A stretch of DNA of 37,360 bases from Lingula anatina (GCF_001039355.2 NW_019773781.1:407576-444935); one strand, 5' to 3'. Counted from the stretch's first letter, positions 11,162-22,495 are shown. Program-made: numbers and translations. Notes: a model not told the origin generated them from the sequence alone.

Positions 11162-11335
11162 GGGGCCGTAGCGATAGTCCGAAGGTTCATTAGTCCGAAG
11201 GTTCATTGGTCCGAATGTTCACTATAGAACCTTCGGACCAATGAACCCTTGATTAAAAAATCGATGAAAATGTTACCACTTTTCGGACCAATGATCCTTC
11301 GGACCAATGAACCTTCGGACTATCGAGACGCCCCC
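11162..11335. mobile_element. 174-bp MITE with 8-bp target duplication
   Basis: Inverted ends GGGGCCGTAGCGATAGTCCG and its partner GGGGGCGTCTCGATAGTCCG (complement of the right end), with internal repeats of GTCCGAAGGTTCATTGG. TTGTTCCC flanks both sides (11154-11161 and 11336-11343). Removing the element joins sequence resembling the related flank of folBK copy 1. An 8-bp duplication is characteristic of hAT (also P and some other) elements. It sits in the 5' region of the intact folBK gene. Confidence 0.92.
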
Positions 11336-11727
11336 TTGTTCCCGCGTGGTGTTGGTGCGCAATAGCTAGGTCGACAAAATTCATTCCGAACTGGTCCTTA
11401 AGTTTTACAGAATATGCATTTTTATACAAACCTTGTTATTTAAATTAAAAGTTATTTATAAGGGCTTTTGTCATGGCGACTTAAAAGCAAATAGGGATAT
11501 ACTGTTGCCGTTAATTAATGTATATGTACTTTATGTATGTTTGAATAAATCACGGTTCAGTTTTTAATATCTTTCGGGTCTAAGCTATATACGCTGGGTA
11601 CGTGATGTTCAACTAAGATCTAATATACCGTTTATTAGACCTTAGTGTACAAGTAACCGATATTGTGAATGGCAGAATTACAACACAGATGGAATTGGGC
11701 TCAAAATATGATGTGATGCCTATTCTT

Positions 11728-12071
11728 CCCAATATCAAACTGGAGTTAAGTAGGAGCGATTTGCTAACTGCGGTGAAATAAAATCAAACGGCATCAAGCT
11801 GGCGCACACAGATAGTTTATAGCACACAGGTTTCTGACCCGTCTTCAGAAAGATCAGGTTTCGTATGTTCTACCTTGGAGTGCTGCTATCGGCTTATTTC
11901 TAACGAGTCGGGAGGTCTCAAAACATTTCAAAATATATTTTTCACAAGTGCAACCGATGCCACAACTGCGCACCTGCAGAGCAAGCTCTGAGCATGATCT
12001 CGCGGAACAAAACGATGCCGGTTGCCATGAATTATCGAAATTTACCGTTATCGCCTGCTCTTCCGAGTAAT
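11728..12071. other. Extra block in the folBK upstream region, absent beside copy 1
   Basis: Flanking sequence on both sides matches 2600-2650, where it is contiguous. The inserted 340 bases show no recognisable gene or clean terminal repeats; GACCCGTCTTCAGAAAGATC is repeat-like. It lengthens the spacer between folBK and the divergent TATA module. Confidence 0.5.
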
Positions 12072-12087
12072 TTTGTTAACCCCCGAC

Positions 12088-12200
12088 CACGTGACGTATT
12101 ACCTGTAATTTACAGGGCACATCTGTTTTCCTGAGTAGTCAAGTTTATAAATAACTTCGCTTCAGAGGCAGTTCTGTTTGCCGAGTGCCAGAGCATAAAG
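12088..12200 (+). promoter_or_regulatory. Plus-strand promoter module, copy 2, with possible 5' noncoding exon
   Basis: CACGTGACGT (12088-12097), TATAAATA (12146-12153), then an exon-like stretch ending GAGCATAAAG at 12200, followed by a consensus donor GTAAGT at 12201. A start site about 25-30 bases after the TATA box would give a 5' exon of a few tens of bases with no ATG. The next plus-strand acceptor with coding sequence is at 15811 (protease exon), and that exon's frame is open leftward to the acceptor with an ATG seven bases in. I infer this is the protease promoter; no transcript evidence is available here. Confidence 0.5.
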
Positions 12201-12533
12201 GTAAGTTTTCCTGCGATCTTTTATATTGCTTCATTTTTTACATCGTACACTTGGATTTTCGCTCTTGACCATGACAAGACGCTTCATTACTAAGCTGCAT
12301 TTGCTATAATGTAAGTAACAGTTGACTCCAGCTAAACCTTACATTACCGGGAATCAAACCTTTTATATATTACTGGTTTTACCATACCGCCTGGTGAACA
12401 CCTTAGAATGCGCGCGCAGAAAGGTATCTTCTACCGACAATGATCCAACAGACACAACTAAACCGTCCGATTTGTAATTATAAGGCGTGAAGGGAGCCCA
12501 TTATTACTTAGGAAAACAGATGTGCCCTGTTAC
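12110..12533. repeat. Inverted pair of a promoter-proximal motif
   Basis: The sequence ACAGGGCACATCTGTTTTCC just upstream of the TATA box (12112-12131) recurs as its reverse complement at 12511-12530, with flanking bases also matching (about 25 of 27). The intervening 380 bases hold the TATA box, exon-like stretch and donor. Confidence 0.7.
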
Positions 12534-12880
12534 TATGACGCCAGTAAGACTATATCCTGAGAGACGTGTGTCCTATTTCCTTTAAGAATATTAAAAAAAT
12601 ATGGTAGATTTGAAGCCGGCCATGGCTAATAAGACGTGCCTGCAAAGCTGCCGTTCAAACATCATGTGCAGGACGGTTAACTATTTTTGCTCCTTTCGGA
12701 CCTAAGACAACTTTGAGTGATTAGCTCTTTTAGGATGCGCATGCGCCCCAATCGACTGTCCTGATTGACGTCATGGATAGTCAAAGCTTTAAAAGAAACG
12801 AAGTATAGGAAAATTTCACTCCAGATTACACTTTATGTACTGTTTTCTTTATATTATAGAAATTCTGTGACTGGATTATA

Positions 12881-13083
12881 ATTACCTCCACCAAGGAGGT
12901 AATGTTTTCACCCCTGTTTGTCTGTCATCAAAATAGGGCCTAACTCAAAAAGTTATGGACCGATTTTGATGGAAGAGATGATTAGTTTTTGGTGGTGATC
13001 CGGATCAATAATCAATCAATAATCAACAATAATCAAAAATCGCTGCCTTGGTGGAGGTCTGCGCTCTCGGAGTGCTTTTCTAG
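12881..13083. mobile_element. Interspersed repeat with ACCTCCACCAAGGAGGT terminus
   Basis: Starts ATTACCTCCACCAAGGAGGT and ends CCTTGGTGGAGGTCTGCGCT followed by CTCGGAGTGC. The middle contains CTCAAAAAGTTATGGACCGA. This is a repeat type I recognise from many animal genomes, with inverted ends around ACCTCC. The superfamily assignment is not certain from the sequence alone. Confidence 0.7.
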
Positions 13084-13331
13084 TTCACTTTTGAAACATA
13101 ACTACATTTTCTTTACAGTTGAGGACATACTTAGACGTCAGTTAGCCAAACGATGGATAGAGGGCGCTATTATCCGGAAATGAAAAATGCATTAATGCAT
13201 TTAAAGTCAAATTTCTGTCATAAAACCAGACCAAATGCCATCATAAAGTTTTAAATAGCATATCTTAAGGAATACGTGGCATCGTTTCATGCCCCCCCCC
13301 AAAAAAAAAAAAATAAAAAAAAATAAAAAAA

Positions 13332-13343
13332 ATATATATATAT

Positions 13344-13392
<49 letters not shown>
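13332..13392. repeat. (TA)n microsatellite
   Basis: About 60 bases of nearly pure TA after an A-rich tract. Confidence 0.95.
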
Positions 13393-13393
<1 letters not shown>

Positions 13394-14746
13394 GAAAGGG
13401 TGTTTTCTGCATTCTTTTGAACAGTGCTAAATACAACTGCATAACCCTTAGTAGTTTTCGGTAACTCATATTTGAATAACTCCGCACGCACCAGCTATAC
13501 CCTGCACGTGACTACGTCAGTTTGGTGGACTTTTACGATGGAGGGGCGAATAAGTAGGTCATACTTACGACCACAAATTTATAGAAAGTAAAATTTTAAA
13601 GCTCTTTTATGGCTGACCGACTGATTAATTTGTTTATGAATTGTGCGGTCCACTTAAGAGGCCGACGTGTCTCACTTGAGGTTTGCAATTACCCCCTTTC
13701 AACTTTTCTTTCATCTTTTAAAACAAATAAAATTTCACAACTGAAAAAAGACAAAACCAAGTTTTCTATCCCTGTGCTCTACATATAGTAATAAAATTCC
13801 CTGTGCTCTACATATAGTAATAAAATTATCTTTTTCTATCATTTTATTTTTCTTCTTTTATTTCCCCTAAGAAAAAGACTGAGTCAACCTGTGACCCAAG
13901 ATTTAATATCCCCAGTCTTTGCAATCCGTCTGTTATGTAATAGCCTTCTGTATCTTGTATGTTGTACCGCGAAGAACCTTATACACAGCATGTGCGTGCT
14001 TAGTGTGCTTAAACATTTATCCAGCCCTGCAGCGCATACATACATACAGTTCATTGGTTTTCCTGTAAAATGGACATTTTACGCCACTTGCCACGTAACT
14101 GTGGCCATGCTTATAATGTCCCATCACAAACATTAAACACGTGGCCCACTTTTGTTTACACCTCTGGATTTGGAATACGACACCATGATATATATATATA
14201 TATATATATATATACACCAGTATATGCAAAAAGGAGACCTAATGCTTTCATTTCCTTACCTTACGTTTTCGCTCAAATCGTCGCCGTGACAAAGATCAGA
14301 CGAATTCGATGGGCTAGTAGATGACACGTTCGACTTGCCTAGTTGCGTGGTAAATAGTAGATGGCACGTTCGACATGCCTAGTTGCGTGGTAAATAGTGC
14401 CGTAGGTCACAAGAGCCGTATTCTAGGACAGGACAGGTAAATGCCTAAGCGTGTGCATATATAACGATTTATTGTGACGCAGACGATTAACCTGTCACGT
14501 ACGCAACACACCCAAGCCCAAAATAGAGGTGCAGCTGAGGTCCTGGGCATGCTCTTAAAAATATGTAGTGCACAGATTGCTTGATTATTTCAAGGTCCCA
14601 CGTGAAGAAGTTTGTATCAAAGTTTTACTCTCCTGGAAAAATAAAAAATAATTCATCGTCTAGCACCAAAATGAAACATATACGTCACTGTCACAAATGC
14701 AGTCACAACTGTCCAGCTGGGATACGTTTTACTCACTTTGAAAATC

Positions 14747-14901
14747 TACCCTCTACCAGGGCGTGTGATAAATGTTTACAGATATTCACAGATATGTCTC
14801 TAGCTAGATTCACTCTGAGTTGAGCCCTAAATGACCAGCTAGCTAGAGACATATCTGTGAATATCTGTAAAAAAATCTATCACTCGCCCTGGTAGAGGGT
14901 A
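14747..14901. mobile_element. 155-bp foldback element with 9-bp target duplication
   Basis: Ends TACCCTCTACCAGGGCG and CGCCCTGGTAGAGGGTA are perfect inverted repeats. The arms extend about 60 bp with few mismatches, leaving a loop of about 30 bases. TTGAAAATC lies directly on both sides (14738-14746 and 14902-14910). Long arms with a 9-bp duplication fit Mutator-like or Foldback-type MITEs. Confidence 0.9.
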
Positions 14902-14964
14902 TTGAAAATCCAATCATCACTTGTGAAGATTCTTTTGTCTATAGCTCTTTATATTTGTCTGGTC

Positions 14965-15115
14965 TTACCAGCTGATATTTCGTCTGCTTGCAGTAAGACT
15001 TCATCAGGGAATGGGGTTGTGATAGATGTGACAACCTATCATCCCCTCTGGTTTCTATCACAGTCTCATTCCCTGATGAAGTCTGACTGCAAGCAGACGA
15101 AATATTGGCTGGTAA
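14965..15115. repeat. Second long hairpin
   Basis: Arms of about 45-50 bp: TTACCAGCTGATATTTCGTC on the left pairs with the complement of the segment ending GAAATATTGGCTGGTAA, continuing through CTTCATCAGGGAATG / CATTCCCTGATGAAG. Both copies of duplication B carry it (19963-20113). No clear target duplication was found. Confidence 0.8.
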
Positions 15116-15810
15116 CGGGTTCTATTGAGAGAGAAAACTGTCTTTAAAACGTCCATATCACCACAGATCCCATTACGCTTGTTACGGCACTTACCTTTTT
15201 AGTGTGGGTATCATTAAGGCCTTTTCAAAGTCATTGGCAACTTTGTCGAATAAAATGTTTTGTTCAACCAAGAGTGAAAGTAGTAGGGCCTACTCCGTGT
15301 ACAGGTAGGCCTATGTAAGCATCATTGAAAGACTATGTTGTCGTCTGCTCAAAAAGGGAACTCGACCCTCAGATTTGTGAGCACGAATATTATTATGGGA
15401 TACCAACCCTCCTTTGAATTCCAAAAAAGAAAATTTCCCAACTTTCAAGAATTCGTGCGTTTTGTATGTTTGTCAATGTTACGATTGGCTTCATTTCACT
15501 GGTATTTACTTGCAGTGGGGTTGAAATATGTATAGCGTGGATTGATCACTTCATTACGCATTTCTTAATTTACAGTGGTTGCCACCTAGTCTGTTTTTTT
15601 TTAATGTAGGCCCTATGACACGGGATTTAAACTGAATTTGATATACAAGTACATAGCAAAGTTCCATACCGGTAGGCCTACTGTCCGTGCTGTGAGGTTA
15701 TTCGACTGTCATGAAACTTCTTGGGGATATTTTAGTAATTAAAAACCAACTAAATAATAAATGAAGGGTTGATAACAGTAACGACTTAATTGCAATTTGT
15801 TTTTCCATAG

Positions 15811-16263
15811 GTCGAACATGACGACGGAGAAGTCCCAATTACGACAACACGAAACCCATTTCCGACATTTGCGACACCATTCCCGTCCATCGTCGGGTCA
15901 ATGGCCTCTGTGGCATCATCACGCTCGTGGGCACCACCAAGACCACGCCAACGGGAGTGACGTGTTCTTGCACGATCCCGTTGGCTTCCAAATGTTACAC
16001 AGGAATGTGCCGTTCTCATCTACTCCAACTGACGTCCCAGATTCGTGGCAATCCAAGCAGTCTCAGTGTACGACATGTAAATTCACGCCGATTGTTGAAG
16101 ATGACGTCACTGATGACGAAGTTCCGGCCGATCTGTTGAGGCAAGCTCAGTACGGGTCACCACTCATTCAACGCTGGGGCGTAGATGCTCGTATTATCCC
16201 AGAGACCATTGTATTGGCAGACGACCGACTCCAAGTTTCCCCCTGCAAGTCTCCACCTTACTG
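15811..16263 (+). CDS. Protease copy 1, coding exon 1
   Basis: Acceptor TTTTTCCATAG ends at 15810 and donor GTGAGT begins at 16264; the exon ends in phase 2. It encodes the His-rich N-terminal segment and the start of the protease domain. A 3-base in-frame difference (one His) separates it from the second copy, as expected for coding sequence. Confidence 0.8.
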
Positions 16264-18245
16264 GTGAGTGACGTCATACAGCACACACGTGATGATACCA
16301 TGGGTTGCTATCCTTGATGAAATTCCCACAATTTTAGGATTTCTTAGTGTACAAGCTGAGGCAGTCTCTATGTATTTGTTGTTTACATTTGCTATAAAAT
16401 GTTTAATACAGATCTTTTCATTTGATGACGTTTTGGATGTTGATGTAAAAAAAATACTGTAAGAACACTTCACTTTACGTGAACGAAAGTGGGTCCTGGT
16501 GGGCTGACTTTTTGAAACAAAACGGAGAATCAGTTTCAAGCTTCCGGTTATATAGATCTCAATCCTGGTTGCTTTACTTTGTAAATGGTATGGTATAGCA
16601 TGATCTAAACCTACATATACGACACGTTTAATTGTGCCATGCTTTGATGCGAATGATAAGACATGGTTTCATATTTTTCTCTATTTAGTTGGGTATGCTA
16701 CCTGGAGATGACCGCTCAAAATGGGGAGGTCTACATGGGAACTGGTGCATTTTCCAATGTAGGGAACACCCCCGGTGTAATCCTCACTTGCGCCCACAAT
16801 ATTTACCACCACTCACGTCGGGGCTACATCGATCACGTGGACGTCTATCCAGCACGTGACGGATCTTCGGCACCTTTCGGGCATTTCCGCGTGTATTCAA
16901 CTCATCTTCGGGTACCAGACCTGTACAAGAAACGAAAAGCTGCAACCTACGATTATGGCCTCATCTTGATTCCTAAAAAAGAATTCAGCATCTCTACTAA
17001 GCCGTTTGGTTTTGGGTATAATCTTTTGGCATCGTCTGCGTTGAAAGGGAGATTGGCAGAAATATGCGGATACCCGGGAGACAAACCGAATGGTAATGGA
17101 ATAATAACTGGGTTTTTATAATCACACACATCAGAGAGACAGAGGCCAGTTTTAGACAAAATCAATTCTGAAAATGAAAATGTCACGAATATCAGTCGGC
17201 AGTGTCAATCCCGACCAGTTTTATCCCTTTCAATCATAAATTTACAATTTAGGCCCACGTAGAATATATAGGCCTATACTTCTATTTTAATATCTTCTAT
17301 TTTAATATTTCTATCTTAAAAGACTGCACGGTAGGGGGCATTTGTAATTTTTGTTTCTCTGTCAAGGCACTATGTGGATCGCAGGCAGCCCACTGAAGTA
17401 CGCCTCCCGTTCACGCCTGTATTACGAAGCCGACACAGCAGCCGGGCAGAGCGGCTCTCCCGTGTGGACCTGGGACAACTTTAACTGGATGATGGTCGGG
17501 ATTCACGGAAAGGGGGTGATTCCAGGTAAATAAACTGTATATCTTCATTGCTATGTGTGTATTTGTATTGTTTCTTTAAGATTTTAGGAGCAGCGATTTT
17601 GCCAAGATAACACATTGTCACCAATGTTTGGAACATTATTAGCTTCAACAGGACAGTGATGCTCTCGTTATTCGGGATGCTAGCGAACTCGCGTTAGGCT
17701 GATCTAACCAATGAGAAAGATCCATTCAAACAGCAGCCAGAAAACTCAGCGACAAAGAATCCAATTACTCAGACGAGTATCGAAACTCTGTGTAAAAAAA
17801 GATACCAAAAGGGTGAACCTGACAGTTGACGAGGACCTGACTTTTAATTCATCTTGAAAAACTATAAACTGAGGCCAAAACTTAATACTTTAGTGGTTTG
17901 TAAATAGCATTTTCTTTGAATGGTTTATGTATTGAATTTGTGTGCTAGTATATCTACTGGTACAACGGAACATATTCGAACAAGTTTCAGTTGTCTTTTT
18001 TCGTCTGCTATTGTGCATCAGACAACCATTCTGTATTTCTTTTGTATCAACTTAACGTTTTAAAGTTAAATATATTGTTAAATCGTACCCTTGAAATTAA
18101 ACTTCTGTTGACATATCATGTCGTTATCCTAATTCCAGGTGGCACTCTGAACAGCGCACGCAGACTGACACCAGAAGTAATCCAGGAGATCCATGATTGG
18201 ATAAAAGAGATCAAGGATAAGGAGGAGGAGGATCACGTGGTTTAA
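15811..18245 (+). CDS. V8-like (S1B) serine protease, probable glutamyl endopeptidase, four coding exons
   Basis: Coding exons 15818-16263, 16689-17092, 17367-17525 and 18139-18245 join in frame across GT-AG introns to give 371 residues from the ATG at 15818. The first exon follows an acceptor at 15810, so an upstream exon could carry a leader. Residues about 9-45 are strikingly His-rich. The protease domain starts near 125 (ADDRLQVSPC). The triad is His185 (LTCAHN), Asp237 (TYDYGLI) and Ser312 (AGQSGSPV). GYPGDKPNGTMW spans the exon 2/3 junction and is typical of glutamyl endopeptidases. His330 in VGIHGKG matches the S1 His that gives Glu preference in V8 protease. The protein ends in a charged helix with EEEDHVV. 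Role and location are unknown. In-frame open exons with consensus junctions argue for a live gene. Confidence 0.88.
16689..17092 (+). CDS. Protease copy 1, coding exon 2
   Basis: Acceptor CTCTATTTAG, donor GTAATG at 17093, 404 bases, ends in phase 1. It carries the catalytic His and Asp motifs and ends within GYPGDKPNG. Confidence 0.88.
17367..17525 (+). CDS. Protease copy 1, coding exon 3
   Basis: Acceptor TTTCTCTGTCAAG, donor GTAAAT at 17526, 159 bases. It carries the catalytic Ser motif GQSGSPV and the VGIHGKG segment. Confidence 0.88.
18139..18245 (+). CDS. Protease copy 1, coding exon 4 and stop
   Basis: Acceptor CCTAATTCCAG ends at 18138. It completes the split glycine codon of GVIPGG and ends with TAA at 18243-18245. 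It encodes NSARRLTPEVIQEIHDWI, as at the C-terminus of V8-type proteases. The 3' untranslated region contains ATTAAA at 18381-18386, a plausible polyadenylation signal. Confidence 0.85.
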
Positions 18246-18820
18246 CACAGCACGTGGGGCATTAAAAGTAACATTTACTCCCCACAGCTTGCAGGTGTCA
18301 AGATTAATAGAGAAACGAATGGAAATGGTCTTTAAATATAGAATGCTGACCTTTAGCGTGGGATTTTAATTTATATATCAATTAAAGATACATTTGTTGG
18401 AATCGTTCCTTACTGTGTTATAAATTTTTAGTGAGCAAAGGCAGGGTATTGATAGTGGAGCATGGCCCTTCGGCAAATGCTTGGTAGTTTGACCTATTAT
18501 GCAGTTACCAAACTGAACTAGCATTGAGTAGAGTAATGCGTGATAGTGTGATGTCAATGTTGAACTTATTCTATTTCAATGATTTCAAGATGTTTGTCAT
18601 ATTGCATATTGTCTGTAAATTTGTTACTTTCCACCACTGCAAATATAACACAAGGATTTGTAGTATGAAGCAAGTGCTTTACATTATTTTGCCTATTTTA
18701 CACACTTTAGTTTTAGACAACAGAATAAGCAGGTCTTTGGAAAGGTGTAAGTGTCCAAATATCTTGGCAAATGAAATCTAGCTACTAAAACTCAGCAGGT
18801 CATTTCCAACATAAATCAAG
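18246..18820. other. 3' region of protease copy 1
   Basis: AT-rich, with ATTAAA at 18381. No gene seen. It ends at the single N (18821). Confidence 0.5.
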
Positions 18821-18821
18821 N
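18821..18821. other. Single-N assembly join
   Basis: The base immediately after this N starts the second copy of duplication B (AGTCAACCTGTGACCCAAG, matching 13882 onward), so the join coincides exactly with the duplication edge. Confidence 0.8.
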
Positions 18822-19157
18822 AGTCAACCTGTGACCCAAGATTTAATATCCCCATGCAGTCTTTGCAATCCGTCTGTTATGTAATAGCCTTCTGTATCTT
18901 GTATGTTGTACCGCGAAGAACCTTATACACAGCATGTGCGTGCTTAGTGTGCTTAAACATTTATCCAGCCCTGCAGCGCATACATACATACAGTTCATTG
19001 GTTTTCCTGTTAAATGGACATTTTACGCCACTTGCCACGTAACTGTGGCCATGCTTATAATGTCCCATCACAAACATTCAACACGTGGCCCACTTTTGTT
19101 TACACCTCTGGATTTGGAATACGACACCATATAAATAATTTGGCATCAACTTCAAGT

Positions 19158-19173
19158 ATATATATATATACGT

Positions 19174-19247
<74 letters not shown>
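19158..19247. repeat. (TA)n microsatellite, expanded relative to copy 1
   Basis: About 90 bases of TA with one short interruption (CGTGAC). The equivalent tract in copy 1 (about 14188-14214) is near 27 bases. Confidence 0.95.
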
Positions 19248-19248
<1 letters not shown>

Positions 19249-19745
19249 AGTATATGCAAAAAGGAGACCTAATGCTTTCATTTCCTTACCTTACCTTTTC
19301 GCTCAAATCGTCGCCGTGACAAAGATCAGACGAATTCGATGGGCTAGTAGATGACACGTTCGACATGCCTAGTTGCGTGGTAAATAGTGCCGAAGGTCAC
19401 AAGAGCCGTATTCTAGGACAGGACAGGTAAATGCCTAAGCGTGTGCATATATAACGATTTATTGTGACGCAGACGATTAACCTGTCACGTACGCAACACA
19501 CCCAAGCCCAAAATAGAGGTGCAGCTGAGGTCCTGGGCATGCTCTTAAAAATATGTAGTGCACAGATTGCAAACTATGCTTGGTTATTTCAAGGTCCCAC
19601 GTGAAGAAGTTTGTATCAAAGTTTTACTCTCCTGGAAAAATAAAAAATAATTCATCGTCTAGCACCAAAATGAAACATATAGGTCACTGTCACAAATGCA
19701 GTCACAACTGTCCAGCTGGGATACGTTTTACTCACTTTGAAAATC

Positions 19746-19899
19746 TACCCTCTACCAGGGCGAGTGATAGATGTTTACAGATATTCACAGATATGTCTCT
19801 AGCTAGATTCACTCTGAGTTGAGCCCTAAATGACCAGCTAGCTAGAGACATATCTGTGAATATCTGTAAAAAATCTATCACTCGCCCTGGTAGAGGGCA
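19746..19899. mobile_element. 154-bp foldback element, copy 2
   Basis: Same element and same TTGAAAATC flanks (19737-19745 and 19900-19908) as at 14747-14901, with one terminal base change. Confidence 0.88.
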
Positions 19900-20827
19900 T
19901 TGAAAATCCAATCATCACTTGTGAAGATTCTTTTGTCTATAGCTCTTTATATTTGTCTGGTCTTACCAGCTAATATTTCGTCTGCTTGCAGTAAGACTTC
20001 ATCAGGGAATGGGGTTGTGATAGATGTGACAACCTATCATCCCCTCTGGTTTCTATCACAGTCTCATTCCCTGATGAAGTCTGACTGCAAGCAGACGAAA
20101 TATTGGCTGGTAACGGGTTCTATTGAGAGAGAAAACTGTCTTTAAAACGTCCATATCACCACAGATCCCATTACGCTTGTTACGGCACTTACCTTTTTAG
20201 TGTGGGTATCATTAAGGCCTTTTCAAAGTCATTGGCAACTTTGTCGAATAAAATGTTTTGTTCAAACAAGAGTGAAAGTAGTAGGGCCTACTCCGTGTAC
20301 AGGTAGGCCTATGTAAGCATCATTGAAAGACTATGTTGTCGTCTGCTCAAAAAGGGAACTCGACCCTCAGATTTGTGAGCACGAATATTATTATGGGATA
20401 CCAAACCTCCTTTGAATTCCAAAAAAGAAAATTTCCCAACTTTCAAGAATTCGTGCGTTTTGTATGTTTGTCAATGTTACACGATTGGCTTCATTTCACT
20501 GGTATTTACTTGCAGTGGGGTTGAAATATGTATAGCGTGGATTGATCACTTCATTACGCATTTCTTAATTTACAGTGGTTGCCACCTAGCCTGTTTTTTT
20601 AATGTAGGCCCTACATGTAGGCCCTATGACACGGGATTTAAACTGAATATGATATACAAGTAGGCCTACATAGCAAAGTTCCATACCGGTAGGCCTACTG
20701 TCCGTGCTGTGAGGTTATTCGACTGTCATGAAACTTCTTGGGGATATTTTAGTAATTAAAAACCAACTAAATAATAAATGAAGGGTTGATAACAGTAACG
20801 ACTTAATTGCAATTTGTTTTTCCATAG

Positions 20828-22495
20828 GTCGAACATGACGACGGAGAAGTCCCAATTACGACAACACGAAACCCATTTCCGACATTTGCGACACTCCCGT
20901 CCATCGTCGGGTCAATGGCCTCTGTGGCATCATCACGCTCGTGGGCACCACCAAGACCACGCCAACGGGAGTGACGTGTTCTTGCACGATCCCGTTGGCT
21001 TCCAAATGTTACACAGGAATGTGCCGTTCTCATCTACTCCAACTGACGTCCCAGATTCGTGGCAATCCAAGCAGTCTCAGTATACGACATGTAAATTCAC
21101 GCCGATTGTTGAAGATGACGTCACTGATGACGAAGTTCCGGCCGATCTGTTGAGGCAAGCTCAGTACGGGTCACCACTCATTCAACGCTGGGGCGTAGAT
21201 GCTCGTATTATCCCAGAGACCATTGTATTGGCAGACGACCGACTCCAAGTTTCCCCCTGCAAGTCTCCACCTTACTGGTGAGTGACGTCATACAGCACAC
21301 ACGTGATGATACCATGGGTTGCTATCCTTGATGAAATTCCCACAATTTTAGGATTTCTTAGTGTACAAGCTGAGGCAGTCTCTATGTATTTGTTGTTTAC
21401 ATTTGCTATAAAATGTTTAAATACAGATCTTTTCATTTGATGACGTTTTGGATAGGCCCCCTATTGATGTAAAAAAAAATACTGTAAGAACACTTCACTT
21501 TACGTGAACGAAAGTGGGTCCTGGTGGGCTGACTTTTTGAAACAAAACGGAGAATCAATTTCAAGCTTCCGGTTATATAGATCTCAATTCTGGTTGCTTT
21601 ACTTTGTAAATGGTATGGTATAGCATGATCTAAACCTACATATACGACACGTTTAATTGTGCCATGCTTTGCTGCGAATGATAAGACATGGTTTCATATT
21701 TTTCTCTATTTAGTTGGGTATGCTACCTGGAGATGACCGCTCAAAATGGGGAGGTCTACATGGGAACTGGTGCATTTTCCAATGTAGGGAACACCCCCGG
21801 TGTAATCCTCACTTGCGCCCACAACATTTACCACCACTCACGTCGGGGCTACATTGATCACGTGGACGTCTATCCAGCACGTGACGGATCTTCGGCACCT
21901 TTCGGGCATTTCCGCGTGTATTCAACTCATCTTCGGGTACCAGACCTGTACAAGAAACGAAAAGCTGCAACCTACGATTATGGCCTCATCTTGATTCCTA
22001 AAAAAGAATTCAGCATCTCGACTAAGCCGTTTGGTTTTGGGTATAATCTTTTGGCATCGTCTGCGTTGAAAGGGAGATTGGCAGAAATATGCGGATACCC
22101 GGGAGACAAACCAAATGGTAATGGAATAGTAACTGGGTTTTTATAATCACACACATCAGAGAGACAGAGGCCAGTTTTAGACAAAATCAATTATCCCTTT
22201 CAATTATAAATTTACAATTTAGGCCCACGTAGAATATATAGGCCTATACTTCTATTTTAATATCTTCTAATTTAATATTTCTATCGTAAAAGACTGCAAG
22301 GTAGGGGGCATTTGTAATTTTTGTTTCTCTGTCAAGGCACTATGTGGATCGCAGGCAGCCCACTGAAGTACGCCTCCCGTTCACGCCTGTATTACGAAGC
22401 CGACACAGCAGCCGGGCAGAGCGGTTCTCCCGTGTGGACCTGGGACAACTTCAACTGGATGATGGTCGGGATTCACGGAAAGGGGGTGATTCCAG
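20828..22495 (+). pseudogene. V8-like serine protease, copy 2 (exons 1-3 only visible)
   Basis: Coding exons 20835-21277, 21714-22117 and 22337-22495 match copy 1 with the same junctions and phases. All three catalytic residues and the Glu-specificity His are kept. Exon 1 lacks one His codon; most other exon changes are silent. The fourth exon, expected about 610 bases after exon 3, is not present: intron 3 is interrupted at 22914 by a transposon and the assembly then enters a 981-base gap. The gene is therefore incomplete in this assembly. It may be an intact allele whose last exon lies in the gap, or a truncated copy. Labelled pseudogene only because no complete frame can be shown. Confidence 0.65.

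Larger units (their letters stand above)
13882..17953. repeat. Direct duplication B (protease locus), copy 1
   Basis: Matches 18822-22913 at very high identity through intron, hairpins and three coding exons. Differences are mainly microsatellite length, short indels in noncoding sequence and scattered substitutions. The match ends exactly where a transposon sits in the other copy. Confidence 0.92.

Noticed and set aside
13207-13491. Frames rich in alternating Ile-Tyr
   Set aside because: Translation of the (TA)n microsatellite.
15070-15110. Hammerhead-ribozyme-like CTGATGA ... GAAA with a GTCTG/CAGAC stem between
   Set aside because: There is an extra A between CTGATGA and the stem, and I could not find the helices I and III that a hammerhead needs. 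The sequence is better explained as one arm of the 14965-15115 hairpin.
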